From an uncultured Eubacteriales bacterium (lineage in GTDB: Bacteria > Bacillota > Clostridia > Oscillospirales > Oscillospiraceae): 10,952 nt of DNA. This document shows positions 1-6,500 of this stretch, in pieces. The notes beneath the pieces are model-generated. The model was given only the letters and a program-made list of their open reading frames with translations. It had not been told where the DNA came from and searched no databases. Every line of letters starts with the position of its first letter. The first letter of the stretch is position 1. A program made the position numbers and the translations under genes. Location: positions 1 to 10,952 of the forward strand of contig ONVR01000094.1 of assembly GCA_900321335.1 (NCBI GenBank), written 5' to 3'.

Positions 1-202
1 AATGACGCGCACCATCCTGCATCAGGCGCGGGACGGCGCGATCGTCCTCATGCACGATACGACGCAGGCCAATGTCGAAGCCTCGCTGGCCGCCATTGAT
101 GCCCTCCAGACGAAAGGATACGCCTGTGTGACGGTGGAAGAGTTGTTCCGCATCAAGGACGTCGAGCCACAGCCGGGCAAGGTGTACCGAAGCGTGCGCT
201 GA
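1..202 (+). CDS. Polysaccharide deacetylase-like protein, C-terminal fragment
   Basis: This is the 3' end of a gene that starts before the window; about 66 residues are visible, ending in TGA. The fragment reads DGAIVLMHDT, then a helix, then GYACVTVEELF. That is the usual last strand-helix-strand of the NodB-type polysaccharide deacetylase fold, where the His of the LMHD stretch is part of the C-terminal catalytic motif. Such enzymes remove acetyl groups from peptidoglycan or other N-acetylated glycans, usually at the cell surface. The N-terminal metal-binding motifs lie outside the window, so substrate and localisation cannot be judged. It is a chromosomal neighbour of the tRNA and not part of the mobile element. 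The fold is recognised from a short stretch only. Confidence 0.7.
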   Translation, partial: MTRTILHQARDGAIVLMHDTTQANVEASLAAIDALQTKGYACVTVEELFRIKDVEPQPGKVYRSVR

Positions 203-220
203 ATCGACAGAAAATAACTA

Positions 221-249
221 TTGACTTCCGTGTCGCTCTGTGGTATCAT
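221..249 (+). promoter_or_regulatory. Promoter of the initiator tRNA gene
   Basis: A -35 box TTGACT (221-226) is followed after exactly 17 bases by TATCAT (244-249), preceded by TG one base earlier (extended -10). Transcription would start near 256, about 23 bases before the mature tRNA. The close match to the sigma-70-type consensus fits a stable RNA gene. Confidence 0.75.
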
Positions 250-278
250 ACCTTTGCTTTCGAGAGAAAGCGTTATAT

Positions 279-355
<77 letters not shown>

Positions 356-356
356 T

Positions 357-393
357 AAAAAGTGCCGATTTCGTTCAGAAATCGGCACTTTTT
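357..393. terminator. Bidirectional intrinsic terminator after the tRNA
   Basis: A perfect 16-base inverted repeat (357-372 and 378-393) surrounds a 5-base loop. Five A residues begin one arm and five T residues end the other, so a U-tract follows the GC-rich stem in both directions. It can end tRNA transcription on the plus strand and integrase transcription on the minus strand. Confidence 0.9.
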
Positions 394-432
394 CTAACAT
401 TTCGGAGCACTTAACGATGCGCTGATAAGGTC

Positions 433-451
433 TGACCCAGATTTTGACCCA
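433..451. repeat. Paired TGACCCA direct repeat next to the integrase gene
   Basis: TGACCCA occurs at 433-439 and 445-451, twelve bases apart, between the integrase stop codon and the tRNA. Short direct repeats at such spacing beside an integrase are typical of arm-type binding sites for the integrase N-terminal domain. An 8-base inverted repeat, GAGCACTT (405-412) and AAGTGCTC (463-470), brackets them. The role is inferred from position. Confidence 0.4.
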
Positions 452-479
452 TACGGGAAATAAAGTGCTCTCACTTTTT

Positions 480-1625
480 TTACACATTCAGGATGTTCCC
501 CATCGTGTTTGCTGCCTCCCTCTGTGCGGCGGTGGTCACATGGGCGTAGGTATCCAGCGTGAAGCCGGCGGAGAAGTGGCCCAGCATGCCGGAGACTGTT
601 TTGATGTCCACACCGTTTTGCAGAGCCAGGGTTGCCGTCGTGTGGCGCATATCGTGGAAGCGGATCTCCGGCAGCCCGGCGCGCTCCAATACGCGGTGGA
701 GCATATTCAGAACACTGTCCGGCGAGATGGGGCCGCCGGTGGGGGAAGGGAAGACCCATTCGCTGCCGCCAGCCTTTTCCTTCTGCTGTTTCAGAACCTC
801 CAGCGCATCTGCGCCCAGAGCGATGGTGCGGTAGGAGTTTTTTGTTTTGAGCGGCGCTTCCACGACCGCGCCGTCGATTCTGGCAATCTGGCGCCGGACG
901 CGGATCGAGCACTGCTCGAAGCTGACATCCTCCCATTTGAGCCCCAGCAGCTCCCCGCGCCGCAGACCGGTCGCCAGCTCGATGTAGTACATTTCATAGA
1001 CGCCGCTGCTGCGCGCTTCGCGGAAGAATGCGCCGAGCTGGTCCGCCGTCAGCGTTTTCATCTCGTGGTGCTCAATCTTTGGCAGGGAGCAGCCCTTTGC
1101 GGGATTCATGCTGATGACCCGCTGCTCCACCGCCTGATCCAGCGCAGAGGAGATCACCTGATGGATGTTCCGCACTGTCTTGGCGCTGAGTCCTTTGGGC
1201 TGGTTTTTGGATTCGATGCGGTCCACCCGCCCGTCGGACAGGAGCCTTCGGTAGAGCTTTTGCAGTTCCAGCGAGGTCAGCTTCTTGAGGGGCAGGTCGC
1301 CGATGAACGGCTTGATGTGGTTTTTGATGTAGCCGTGATAGGTCTGGTGGGAGGAGGGTCGGACTTTCAGCTTCGCATAGTTTTCAAACCAGATGTCCAG
1401 CCATTGGCCCACAGTGTATTGGTCATTCTTGACCACATCCACCAGAGTGTTTTCCTTTATGGCCGCCTTGAGCTTTTCCTTGACCTCGGTCTGGGATTTG
1501 CCAAGGACGTTTTTATATATGACCTTTCCGGTATCAGGATCCCGCCCGGCCGTGTAGCGTCCCTCCCAGCGCCCATCGCTGCGCTTGCGGATACTCCCTT
1601 CTCCATTTCCTCTGCGTTTTGCCAT
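480..1625 (-). CDS. int: Tyrosine recombinase (site-specific integrase) of the element
   Basis: It catalyses insertion and excision of the mobile element by strand exchange at att sites. Of 381 residues, the first about 50 form an AP2-like arm-binding domain (MAKRRGNGEGS then GRWEGRY). Residues about 70-170 are the SAM-like core-binding domain, and the rest is the catalytic domain. All catalytic residues are visible: Arg in TGLRRGE (about 222), Lys in LKTKNSYR (about 262), His and Arg in HDMRH (about 324 and 327), His in LGHF (about 350) and the nucleophile Tyr in DTYAHV (about 360). An ATG at 1631 overlaps the previous gene's stop as ATGA, but GGAGG sits only a base or two from it. The ATG at 1625 has GGAGG about 7 bases upstream and gives the usual MAKRR start, so it is preferred. 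Nothing suggests inactivation. Confidence 0.95.
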   Translation of the reverse strand: MAKRRGNGEGSIRKRSDGRWEGRYTAGRDPDTGKVIYKNVLGKSQTEVKEKLKAAIKENTLVDVVKNDQYTVGQWLDIWFENYAKLKVRPSSHQTYHGYIKNHIKPFIGDLPLKKLTSLELQKLYRRLLSDGRVDRIESKNQPKGLSAKTVRNIHQVISSALDQAVEQRVISMNPAKGCSLPKIEHHEMKTLTADQLGAFFREARSSGVYEMYYIELATGLRRGELLGLKWEDVSFEQCSIRVRRQIARIDGAVVEAPLKTKNSYRTIALGADALEVLKQQKEKAGGSEWVFPSPTGGPISPDSVLNMLHRVLERAGLPEIRFHDMRHTTATLALQNGVDIKTVSGMLGHFSAGFTLDTYAHVTTAAQREAANTMGNILNV

Positions 1626-1627
1626 AT

Positions 1628-1927
1628 TCATTCCTCCTCTGCTGTAATCCGCGCCTCGTCCTCGTCGATGAGGGAAAAGCGCGGGAGGGCGTCCAGCTCG
1701 TCGCGGATGCCCAGCGCCGTCCGCCAGCCGGTCAGGAAACCGCAGAGGGATGACTCCTGCCGGTACGCATCATGGCAGTCCGTCAGGCGCAGGAGCAGCT
1801 TTCGCTGCTCGGCGTCCAGGGTTTCCTTCAGTTTTTCTTCCGCGCCTCTGGCCCGCGCCTGCTGTGCTGACAGCTCCTGCGTCTCGATCCCGAAGCGCTC
1901 CAGCAGCGCCGTCATGTAGTCGTTCAT
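1628..1927 (-). CDS. Small helical protein, DUF6809-like
   Basis: A 99-residue acidic protein predicted to be all-helical. It has a coiled-coil-like stretch (residues about 15-45, rich in A, E, K, Q and R) and the pattern KLLLRLTDCHDAY followed by FLTGWRTAL. That pattern resembles the DUF6809 family of small proteins often found beside integrases in Clostridia; this assignment is from memory of the pattern. The start at 1927 is chosen because AAAGGAGG lies 8 bases upstream; an ATG at 1957 lacks such a site. Its TGA overlaps the ATG at 1631 of the integrase frame, so the two genes are almost certainly co-translated, suggesting a role in controlling or assisting integration. Function unknown. 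Confidence 0.75.
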   Translation of the reverse strand: MNDYMTALLERFGIETQELSAQQARARGAEEKLKETLDAEQRKLLLRLTDCHDAYRQESSLCGFLTGWRTALGIRDELDALPRFSLIDEDEARITAEEE

Positions 1928-2090
1928 GTTCTGCCCCTCCTTTGGCAGCACAAACAACTACCACACTCTCCGCCTAAAGTCTACTGAATTATTCCGCACC
2001 TGATGGAGAAAACGCGCAGTGAGGTCTCGTCTGTTTCCATTTCATTCTATATAGTTCCCCCACAGCCCCTGTGCCCGGGGGGAGGGGCTG
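1928..2090. other. Intergenic gap between the small helical gene and the toxin gene
   Basis: No gene is supported in this 163-base stretch. It holds a 9-base inverted repeat, ACAGCCCCT (2062-2070) and AGGGGCTGT (2083-2091), with a 12-base loop, overlapping the toxin stop codon. There is no T-run after it on the minus strand, so it is at most an mRNA-stabilising or weak terminator hairpin. A promoter for the small helical gene and integrase probably lies here, but no convincing -35/-10 pair is seen. Confidence 0.5.
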
Positions 2091-3113
2091 TTACAGCATG
2101 GTCATCGTAAATCCCTGATCCGGTCGCTGTCTTTGCGCTTGACGGATGCTTTCACATTTCCAGAGCGCCATGGGGTGATCGCCGATCCTCTCAAGGATCG
2201 CCGGATCGTCGAAAAGCAGGGACGGTTCATATCGCCCTTCGGCAAATTCATGCAGAAAGCTTTGTTCCCGATCTGTTGGTACGAGCAGCTCAGCGGTATA
2301 GGTAAGAACCTCTTTCTTCATGCGTTCTATATCGACTTTTTCGCCTTTCCGGAGAACGGGAAGCAATGTTTGGCGAATGATTGGATATGTGACTCCGCCG
2401 ATGCCGTCAAGATGGATGTCTTCTTGAAATGTCCCGGTACTGCCCACCGCGCGATAAAACAGGACACACTTTCGGAGCATTTCCATTTCACTCTCGTCGA
2501 AGAGCCCGTGATCGATCATATTCTGAATGTCATAAAGGTCTCTGGCGGCAGTGCGTTCCGTCAGGGCCTTGATCTTGCTGCCAAACAATTCGATCGGCGC
2601 CAGAGTATTGATTTGAAACTGCGTCTCCAGAACGTCTGCATTTACTGCGGCTTTATGAATCGGGAGGATGTGTTGCCGCATGGAATAGTTGATTTCGATC
2701 TTGATGTTATCCGGATTCCCTCCGGCGTTCTGATAGTGGAATACCCGCGAGGTAAGGGAATGGGATTCCTTCTGCTTGCGTGTATCCAGCGAATACCCGT
2801 TTGCAGCCATGTATTTCAGCAGGATCGCATCGATCTCCTCCCGAAGCAACAGCATTTCGTCTCTTGAACATCTTTTGTTGAGATCGAGATCAATGTCGAC
2901 AGAAAGCCGAGGCAGATTGAACACGGTCAGATTGATCGCGGTCCCGCCCTTCAGCACAAGGTTGTCTGACAGGTCCGGTTCCTCTTCGATAAACGCCAGA
3001 ATGTCCGTAAGCCGATACACTTTCTCGAGATTGTCCCGGATAAACTTGCTTTCGGCTGCCTTTTGATTTAAGAAAGCTCTGTCCAGATTAAACAAGCGTA
3101 TCGCCTCCGTCAT
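2091..3113 (-). CDS. abiEii: AbiEii-type nucleotidyltransferase toxin
   Basis: A 340-residue member of the AbiEii/AbiGii nucleotidyltransferase family, the toxin of type IV-class AbiE toxin-antitoxin systems that give phage abortive infection. The family motifs are present: LKGGTAIN (about 54-61), then RLSVDIDLDL (about 69-78) with the metal-binding Asp pair, and the downstream SKIKALTER...RDLYDIQNM (about 179-199), where Lys, Arg and Asp residues are conserved. Nothing is missing, so it appears active. The ATG at 3113 overlaps the antitoxin gene by 26 bases but has no good ribosome site. A TTG at 3095 has GGAGG 8 bases upstream and may be the true start, cutting the overlap to 8 bases. The overlap implies coupled translation with the antitoxin. 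The cellular target is not visible from sequence; related enzymes modify tRNA or other nucleic acids. Confidence 0.9.
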   Translation of the reverse strand: MTEAIRLFNLDRAFLNQKAAESKFIRDNLEKVYRLTDILAFIEEEPDLSDNLVLKGGTAINLTVFNLPRLSVDIDLDLNKRCSRDEMLLLREEIDAILLKYMAANGYSLDTRKQKESHSLTSRVFHYQNAGGNPDNIKIEINYSMRQHILPIHKAAVNADVLETQFQINTLAPIELFGSKIKALTERTAARDLYDIQNMIDHGLFDESEMEMLRKCVLFYRAVGSTGTFQEDIHLDGIGGVTYPIIRQTLLPVLRKGEKVDIERMKKEVLTYTAELLVPTDREQSFLHEFAEGRYEPSLLFDDPAILERIGDHPMALWKCESIRQAQRQRPDQGFTMTML

Positions 3114-3849
3114 TCAGAATGCTGAGCAGGTTTTTCGGCGCATACAGCTTCCATTCCGGATAGTATACGGTTTCTCCGAAGTCCGTCAGATGCTTTTTTC
3201 GTTCATGGATTTTGCTTTTGCATATCTCAAAGAAATGCGTGCTCAGATTGAAATCTGAGGCAAAGTGCTGCAGAACAAACCCTGCTTTCTGCCAAAGGTA
3301 GATTTGGTTGTATTCTTCCAGATAATTCAAAAGCGCTTCTTCGTGCAACGCCGGGATCAAGCGCAGAGCCTCCAGCAGTTCCTCCAATCCCCCCGCGCGG
3401 GGAATGTCATAGAAGCAGTCGATCACGGTCTGATCTATATCCGTCACGGAGACCAACGGCATTCTGGGGGGAGCAATCACACCGCTCATGATTTTTGGCG
3501 CGTACTGCTCATACGTGATCCCACCGAATTCAAACTCTGTGAAGCGGTCTGCAGAAGATACGGTGACCGTATAAAACACCTGATTAGCGACGCCATGGTA
3601 TTCGAGCGCCGAGTGATGCGAGATGAAGGCGCCGTGATTGACAGACGAGCCGATCTCATAGCGGTTTGCCAGCGGCTCCCCGCTTGCGAGATCGACGGCC
3701 GCATATAGATTCCGGCGTATGCTGATTATATACCCGGCTTTTTTGTACGACTGCAGCAGCGTTTTTGCGGTCATCAGATTCCCCGTCAACTGTTCCGCGT
3801 CCTGTAGCGTGAACAGCTTTTTTTGTTGTAAAGCCGCTAAATACTTCAT
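3088..3849 (-). CDS. abiEi: AbiEi-type antitoxin / transcriptional repressor
   Basis: A 253-residue protein of the AbiEi family. The N-terminal about 65 residues form a winged helix (KKLFTLQDAEQLTGN, then an RRNLYAAV wing). The middle contains ISHHSALEYHGVANQVFYTVTV and the FGGITYEQY region, with PLVSVTDIDQTVIDCF following. This is the usual AbiEi order, with a C-terminal antitoxin domain. In studied AbiE systems AbiEi neutralises AbiEii and represses its own promoter by binding inverted repeats. The ATG at 3849 is chosen because GGGG lies 8 bases upstream; a GTG at 3858 is possible. It directly precedes and overlaps the toxin gene, the order normal for this system. Confidence 0.9.
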   Translation of the reverse strand: MKYLAALQQKKLFTLQDAEQLTGNLMTAKTLLQSYKKAGYIISIRRNLYAAVDLASGEPLANRYEIGSSVNHGAFISHHSALEYHGVANQVFYTVTVSSADRFTEFEFGGITYEQYAPKIMSGVIAPPRMPLVSVTDIDQTVIDCFYDIPRAGGLEELLEALRLIPALHEEALLNYLEEYNQIYLWQKAGFVLQHFASDFNLSTHFFEICKSKIHERKKHLTDFGETVYYPEWKLYAPKNLLSILNDGGDTLV

Positions 3850-3871
3850 TCGAATCACCCCAATTGTACCT

Positions 3872-3900
3872 ATATTATCACGATGGTGCTGTTAAAACAA
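3872..3900 (-). promoter_or_regulatory. Promoter of the abiEi-abiEii pair
   Basis: Reading the minus strand, TTGTTT (3895-3900) is followed after 17 bases by TAATAT (3872-3877). Transcription would start near 3865, about 15 bases before the antitoxin start. The -10 is set in TGATAATAT, which resembles the repeat arm upstream of the second AbiEi-like gene but is not a clear inverted repeat here. Confidence 0.55.
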
Positions 3901-4067
3901 TACTCTATTGCAAGAACGGGTCTCTTTTCACAACTTCCGGCTTGTTACCTGCGATTCTGCGGCACGAATAACGACCGCGCTCCGCCGAAAACCTATTGAA
4001 ACTTTTGACCCTCTTCAGAACGATTGCTCAATCGACACACGGAATGCGTTTGCATCCAAGTGAGGCT

Positions 4068-4724
4068 TCAAGCGAAGTCCCTTCCTTCGCCTGCAGTGTG
4101 CGCAATCTGCAGCACGGTATTTTTGTTGTAGTAACGGTCCGCATAATACAGCAGCGTTTCGTATTCCAATCCTTTTCTGCGGATGTGCCGCGCAAGGATC
4201 ACATAGGGCTTCTCTACATCCACCGGAGCTTTACTGAAGCTGTCGAGCGCATCCAGAGTTTGCAGATAGTCCTTGTTGTCCGCGTTGATTGCCGTTCTTG
4301 CCGGGCGAATTGCGACGCCGAGCTTTTCATCCGCTCGCATTCCGTTCGTCGCCATGTTCGTCGCAAGGATTCGTTCCCGCGGGATCTGTGTCGCCAGCCC
4401 CAGACGGTACAGCAGTCCCGGCCCGGTCTCGTAGCCGATGTCCGGCATGAGATACTTCTCTGCGATCAACCGTTCTTTGTCGATGCCCAGTTCGCCGAAG
4501 GGCGTCAAAACGGTCCGATAATAGATCCCCTTCTGATAGCGACGAAGCTCTGGAATGAGCTTCCCATCCATGATGCGTTTGACCGCGACAGAGGTTGCAG
4601 CGGTGGCAGCCGAAAGCTCCATGTGATACTCGGCCGCGAGCTGTTCCGCAATCCGGCTGATATGAATCGGCGCTCCCGGCGCTTCATTTCGCAGCAATTC
4701 AAAGATGTAGTTTCCATACGTCAT
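4068..4724 (-). CDS. AbiEi-like / DUF6088 family protein (solitary antitoxin-like regulator)
   Basis: A 218-residue protein with an N-terminal winged-helix region (YIFELLRNE, then IHISRIAEQLA and VKRIMDG...YQKGIYYR). A middle segment, IGYETGPGLLYRLGLATQIP, matches the AbiEi/DUF6088 pattern of a Gly-rich turn followed by LGL-TQ-P. It is related to, but clearly different from, the AbiEi protein encoded next along. The ATG at 4724 is chosen because AGGAGG lies 9 bases upstream; an ATG at 4763 would give a basic, unlikely N-terminus. It has its own strong promoter and a perfect inverted-repeat operator. No toxin gene is paired directly with it; the nearest is abiEii, two genes downstream. It may be a second regulator of that module or an antitoxin that lost its partner. 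DNA binding is a confident guess; the rest is open. Confidence 0.75.
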   Translation of the reverse strand: MTYGNYIFELLRNEAPGAPIHISRIAEQLAAEYHMELSAATAATSVAVKRIMDGKLIPELRRYQKGIYYRTVLTPFGELGIDKERLIAEKYLMPDIGYETGPGLLYRLGLATQIPRERILATNMATNGMRADEKLGVAIRPARTAINADNKDYLQTLDALDSFSKAPVDVEKPYVILARHIRRKGLEYETLLYYADRYYNKNTVLQIAHTAGEGRDFA

Positions 4725-4742
4725 TGAACGTCGCCTCCTCGC

Positions 4743-4796
4743 TGTGATATAATATACACACAATTCTTTTTAATAATTCGCGCATATTATATCACA
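4743..4796. promoter_or_regulatory. Perfect 13-base inverted repeat, probable AbiEi-like operator
   Basis: TGTGATATAATAT (4743-4755) and its exact reverse complement (4784-4796) are separated by 28 bases. One arm contains the -10 box of the minus-strand promoter; the other lies 24-36 bases downstream of the expected start site, in the leader. AbiEi proteins are known to bind paired inverted repeats and autorepress, so an operator for the gene product downstream is the most likely role. The arms are three turns or so apart centre to centre, allowing looping or bending. Confidence 0.65.
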
Positions 4797-4814
4797 CATT
4801 ACGAGGACAGTCAA
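4786..4814 (-). promoter_or_regulatory. Strong promoter of the AbiEi-like gene
   Basis: On the minus strand TTGACT (4809-4814) is followed after exactly 17 bases by TATAAT (4786-4791), with TG one base before the -10 (extended -10). This is the best consensus promoter within the element. Transcription would begin near 4779. The -10 box lies within one arm of the 13-base inverted repeat 4743-4755/4784-4796. Confidence 0.8.
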
Positions 4815-4831
4815 CGGCAAAAGCAGTATGC

Positions 4832-5041
4832 TCAGGTTCTGCTTCCACTCTTTACGTCGATCCATTTCACCAGCTTGTCCCTCGGGACGAGGATGCGCGA
4901 GCCAATGGTCAGCGTCGGGAAGCCCTTCTCCTTCACCAGCTCGTAAGCCCCTGCTCTGCTGATGCCCAGCACCGCCGCCACGTCGGGCACTGAGAGCATC
5001 AGCGGCAGTTCTTCAAACGAATTGTATTTGCAGTTTTTCAT
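4832..5041 (-). CDS. xis: Excisionase-like helix-turn-helix protein
   Basis: A 69-residue protein of the excisionase/MerR-like small DNA-binding class. The core is MLSVPDVAAVLGISRAGAYELV, a helix-turn-helix, followed by the wing FPTLTIGSRILVPRDKLVKWI, an almost standard form of the excisionase domain (Lys or Ile-Gly-xRxxxP-xxL-xxW). Such proteins bend att DNA so that the integrase favours excision. The ATG at 5041 has AAAGGA four or five bases upstream. A GC-rich 7-base hairpin (5054-5071) lies just before the ribosome site. It is separated from int by four genes, all on the same strand. It could instead regulate transcription only. Confidence 0.85.
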   Translation of the reverse strand: MKNCKYNSFEELPLMLSVPDVAAVLGISRAGAYELVKEKGFPTLTIGSRILVPRDKLVKWIDVKSGSRT

Positions 5042-5053
5042 GTTGTCCTTTCC

Positions 5054-5071
5054 GCCTCCCGCGAGGGAGGC
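5054..5071. repeat. Short GC-rich hairpin upstream of the excisionase gene
   Basis: GCCTCCC (5054-5060) and GGGAGGC (5065-5071) with a four-base loop. On the minus strand it sits between the relaxase gene and the excisionase ribosome site, with no T-run after it. On the plus strand a T-rich stretch follows. It may be a leader hairpin or a weak terminator for plus-strand transcripts. Confidence 0.4.
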
Positions 5072-5129
5072 AATTAGTTTTCTTATTCATATTCATATAG
5101 TTTGTCCGTACACGGGAGATGCGACGGCT

Positions 5130-6500
5130 TTACCATGGCGCTTTCATTCCGCCGTAGCCCTGCTCTTCCTCATGGTCGTTGTCCTTGTAGCCCAGAGCTC
5201 TCCGCTTCTCCAGGTCTTTCTTCCGGCGCTTGTGGTCCGTATGCCTGGGCATCGTGGTGGCGTCCTTTACGGGAGGAGCGTTTTGAAGGTCTTCCATACG
5301 GTGAAGAAGCCCAACAGCAGACCCGACAATGCGACCGAGATCACCAGCACGATCAGGACCACCAGCATCAGCTTCTTTGTGAACTCCCATAGGTCCGCCG
5401 CCGAATACTGCGGCGATGAGATCCTCGCGTTCTTTCTCCCATCCGGTTTCAGCATCTCCCTGACCTGCTGCAGCTCCCGCAACAGAGCTGTCTGCTGCTC
5501 CTGCGTCGGCAGACCGTTCATGGCCTCCCGGACGGCCAGCACCCGCCTGCTCGCCAGATCCAGCGCCGGCAGGATCGCCTTCCATGCCTCCGGCTCCCAT
5601 GCCGTGATCTTCTCCGCCGCGGCCGTCAACGCCAGCCAATTCACTTCGCTGGGATGTGTCTGCGGCGGTGGAGGCGGAGCCGGCTCTGTCGGCGGTCGGT
5701 TCATTTCTTTGAGCTCCCGCAAAGAATAATTCCTCTCGGATTCGCAATTCATATTCCATGTGCTCCTTCAGATATTTTTCTTCGTGCAGCTTGTTGTCCC
5801 TGCACTTCATGCCGGTGGGCGTCGTATAGGTGATGTACTTCCGCTCCGCCGTCCACCGCACCTTGTATCCAAGGCGGTGCATTTCTTCCTCGAACTCTTT
5901 TCGGGACCGCGCCCGGCGCATGCACTGGTCGATCACGAACATCAGGCGCAGCTTCCAGCTCTTGCCCTTTTCCGCCGCCCGATACTCCCGGGCGGACATT
6001 CCCTTCTCCGGCTTCGGCTTCGCCGTGATCACGGTATATCCATGGGCGAGGCAGAGCTCGTCGTTCAGCTCCCGCAGCTTCTGAAACCCGGCGGGCGTCT
6101 GACGGAGCTTGCGCCCGTCCTGCCAGCTGACGGAGTTGATGACGAAGTGAGAATGGGGGTTGTCCGTATCGCAGTGGGTGCAGACCAGCACCTCATGTCC
6201 CGGCCAGGCCCGCTCCGCGAACTCCAGCGCCAGCGTGTGGGCGTCTGCAGAGGAGATGGTATTGCGGGAAGCGAAGGACTGCGTGTACTGGTAGAAGTTG
6301 ACGCCGCCGGTTTTCCCGTAGACCTGTTTCGTCAGCATGAACTCTTCATAGGCAGTTTCTCCGCTGCAGTGGATGCCGCTGATGAGCTTTCGGCCGCTGA
6401 CCGGGTCCGTGACTTTTTTCTTCTGACAGCAGTACGTTATGACGCCTTTCATGGCGCTGGGGCTCTGCTTGTGCTCCTGGATGTAGTTCAGGGTCGCCAT
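5130..6500 (-). CDS. MOBP-type relaxase (mobilization nuclease)
   Basis: A 456-residue relaxase of the PF03432 type. It nicks one strand at oriT, stays bound to the 5' end through a tyrosine and pilots it into a recipient. The three-histidine motif is clear at residues 109-118 (HCDTDNPHSHFVIN). A candidate catalytic Tyr is in VITYCC (about 23), and YQYTQSF (about 70-76) is the usual motif between. Residues about 180-250 give the family's second helical part. Residues about 270-385 are low complexity (G, A, D, E, S), while the last about 60 (GLLHRMEDLQ...DHKRRKKDLEKRRALG) look like a true conserved tail. The low-complexity stretch is where another gene lies in a different frame. The ATG at 6500 has GGAGG 7 bases upstream and overlaps the mobC stop by 13 bases. 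No coupling-protein or T4SS gene is visible, so transfer would need a helper. Confidence 0.92.
   Translation of the reverse strand: MATLNYIQEHKQSPSAMKGVITYCCQKKKVTDPVSGRKLISGIHCSGETAYEEFMLTKQVYGKTGGVNFYQYTQSFASRNTISSADAHTLALEFAERAWPGHEVLVCTHCDTDNPHSHFVINSVSWQDGRKLRQTPAGFQKLRELNDELCLAHGYTVITAKPKPEKGMSAREYRAAEKGKSWKLRLMFVIDQCMRRARSRKEFEEEMHRLGYKVRWTAERKYITYTTPTGMKCRDNKLHEEKYLKEHMEYELRIREELFFAGAQRNEPTADRAGSASTAADTSQRSELAGVDGRGGEDHGMGAGGMEGDPAGAGSGEQAGAGRPGGHERSADAGAADSSVAGAAAGQGDAETGWEKEREDLIAAVFGGGPMGVHKEADAGGPDRAGDLGRIVGSAVGLLHRMEDLQNAPPVKDATTMPRHTDHKRRKKDLEKRRALGYKDNDHEEEQGYGGMKAPW
5267..5752 (-). CDS. Small membrane protein nested within the relaxase gene (MobB-like by position)
   Basis: A 161-residue reading frame lying wholly inside the relaxase gene, in another frame of the same strand. 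The translation looks protein-like: a charged N-terminus, a Pro-rich linker (residues about 19-34), a helical middle with LLRELQQVREML (about 90-101), and one strong membrane segment (about 128-150, LMLVVLIVLVISVALSG) followed by a short basic/aromatic tail. An AAGGAG lies 10 bases before the ATG at 5752; a second ATG at 5704 has GGGAG 9 bases upstream. In the overlap the relaxase translation is low-complexity while this one is not, which favours this frame as the constrained one. RSF1010- and ColE1-type plasmids also encode membrane-associated mobilization proteins inside the relaxase gene, so a similar role is plausible; homology is not shown. Confidence 0.75.
   Translation of the reverse strand: MNCESERNYSLRELKEMNRPPTEPAPPPPPQTHPSEVNWLALTAAAEKITAWEPEAWKAILPALDLASRRVLAVREAMNGLPTQEQQTALLRELQQVREMLKPDGRKNARISSPQYSAADLWEFTKKLMLVVLIVLVISVALSGLLLGFFTVWKTFKTLLP

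Noticed and set aside
444..1919. Long plus-strand reading frame opposite int and the small helical gene
   Set aside because: It is antisense to a clear integrase with all catalytic residues; the translation is low in family features and runs through the integrase-proximal repeats without a ribosome site.
2062..2091. GC-rich hairpin after the toxin gene as an intrinsic terminator
   Set aside because: The loop is 12 bases and no T-run follows on the minus strand, so termination is not supported.
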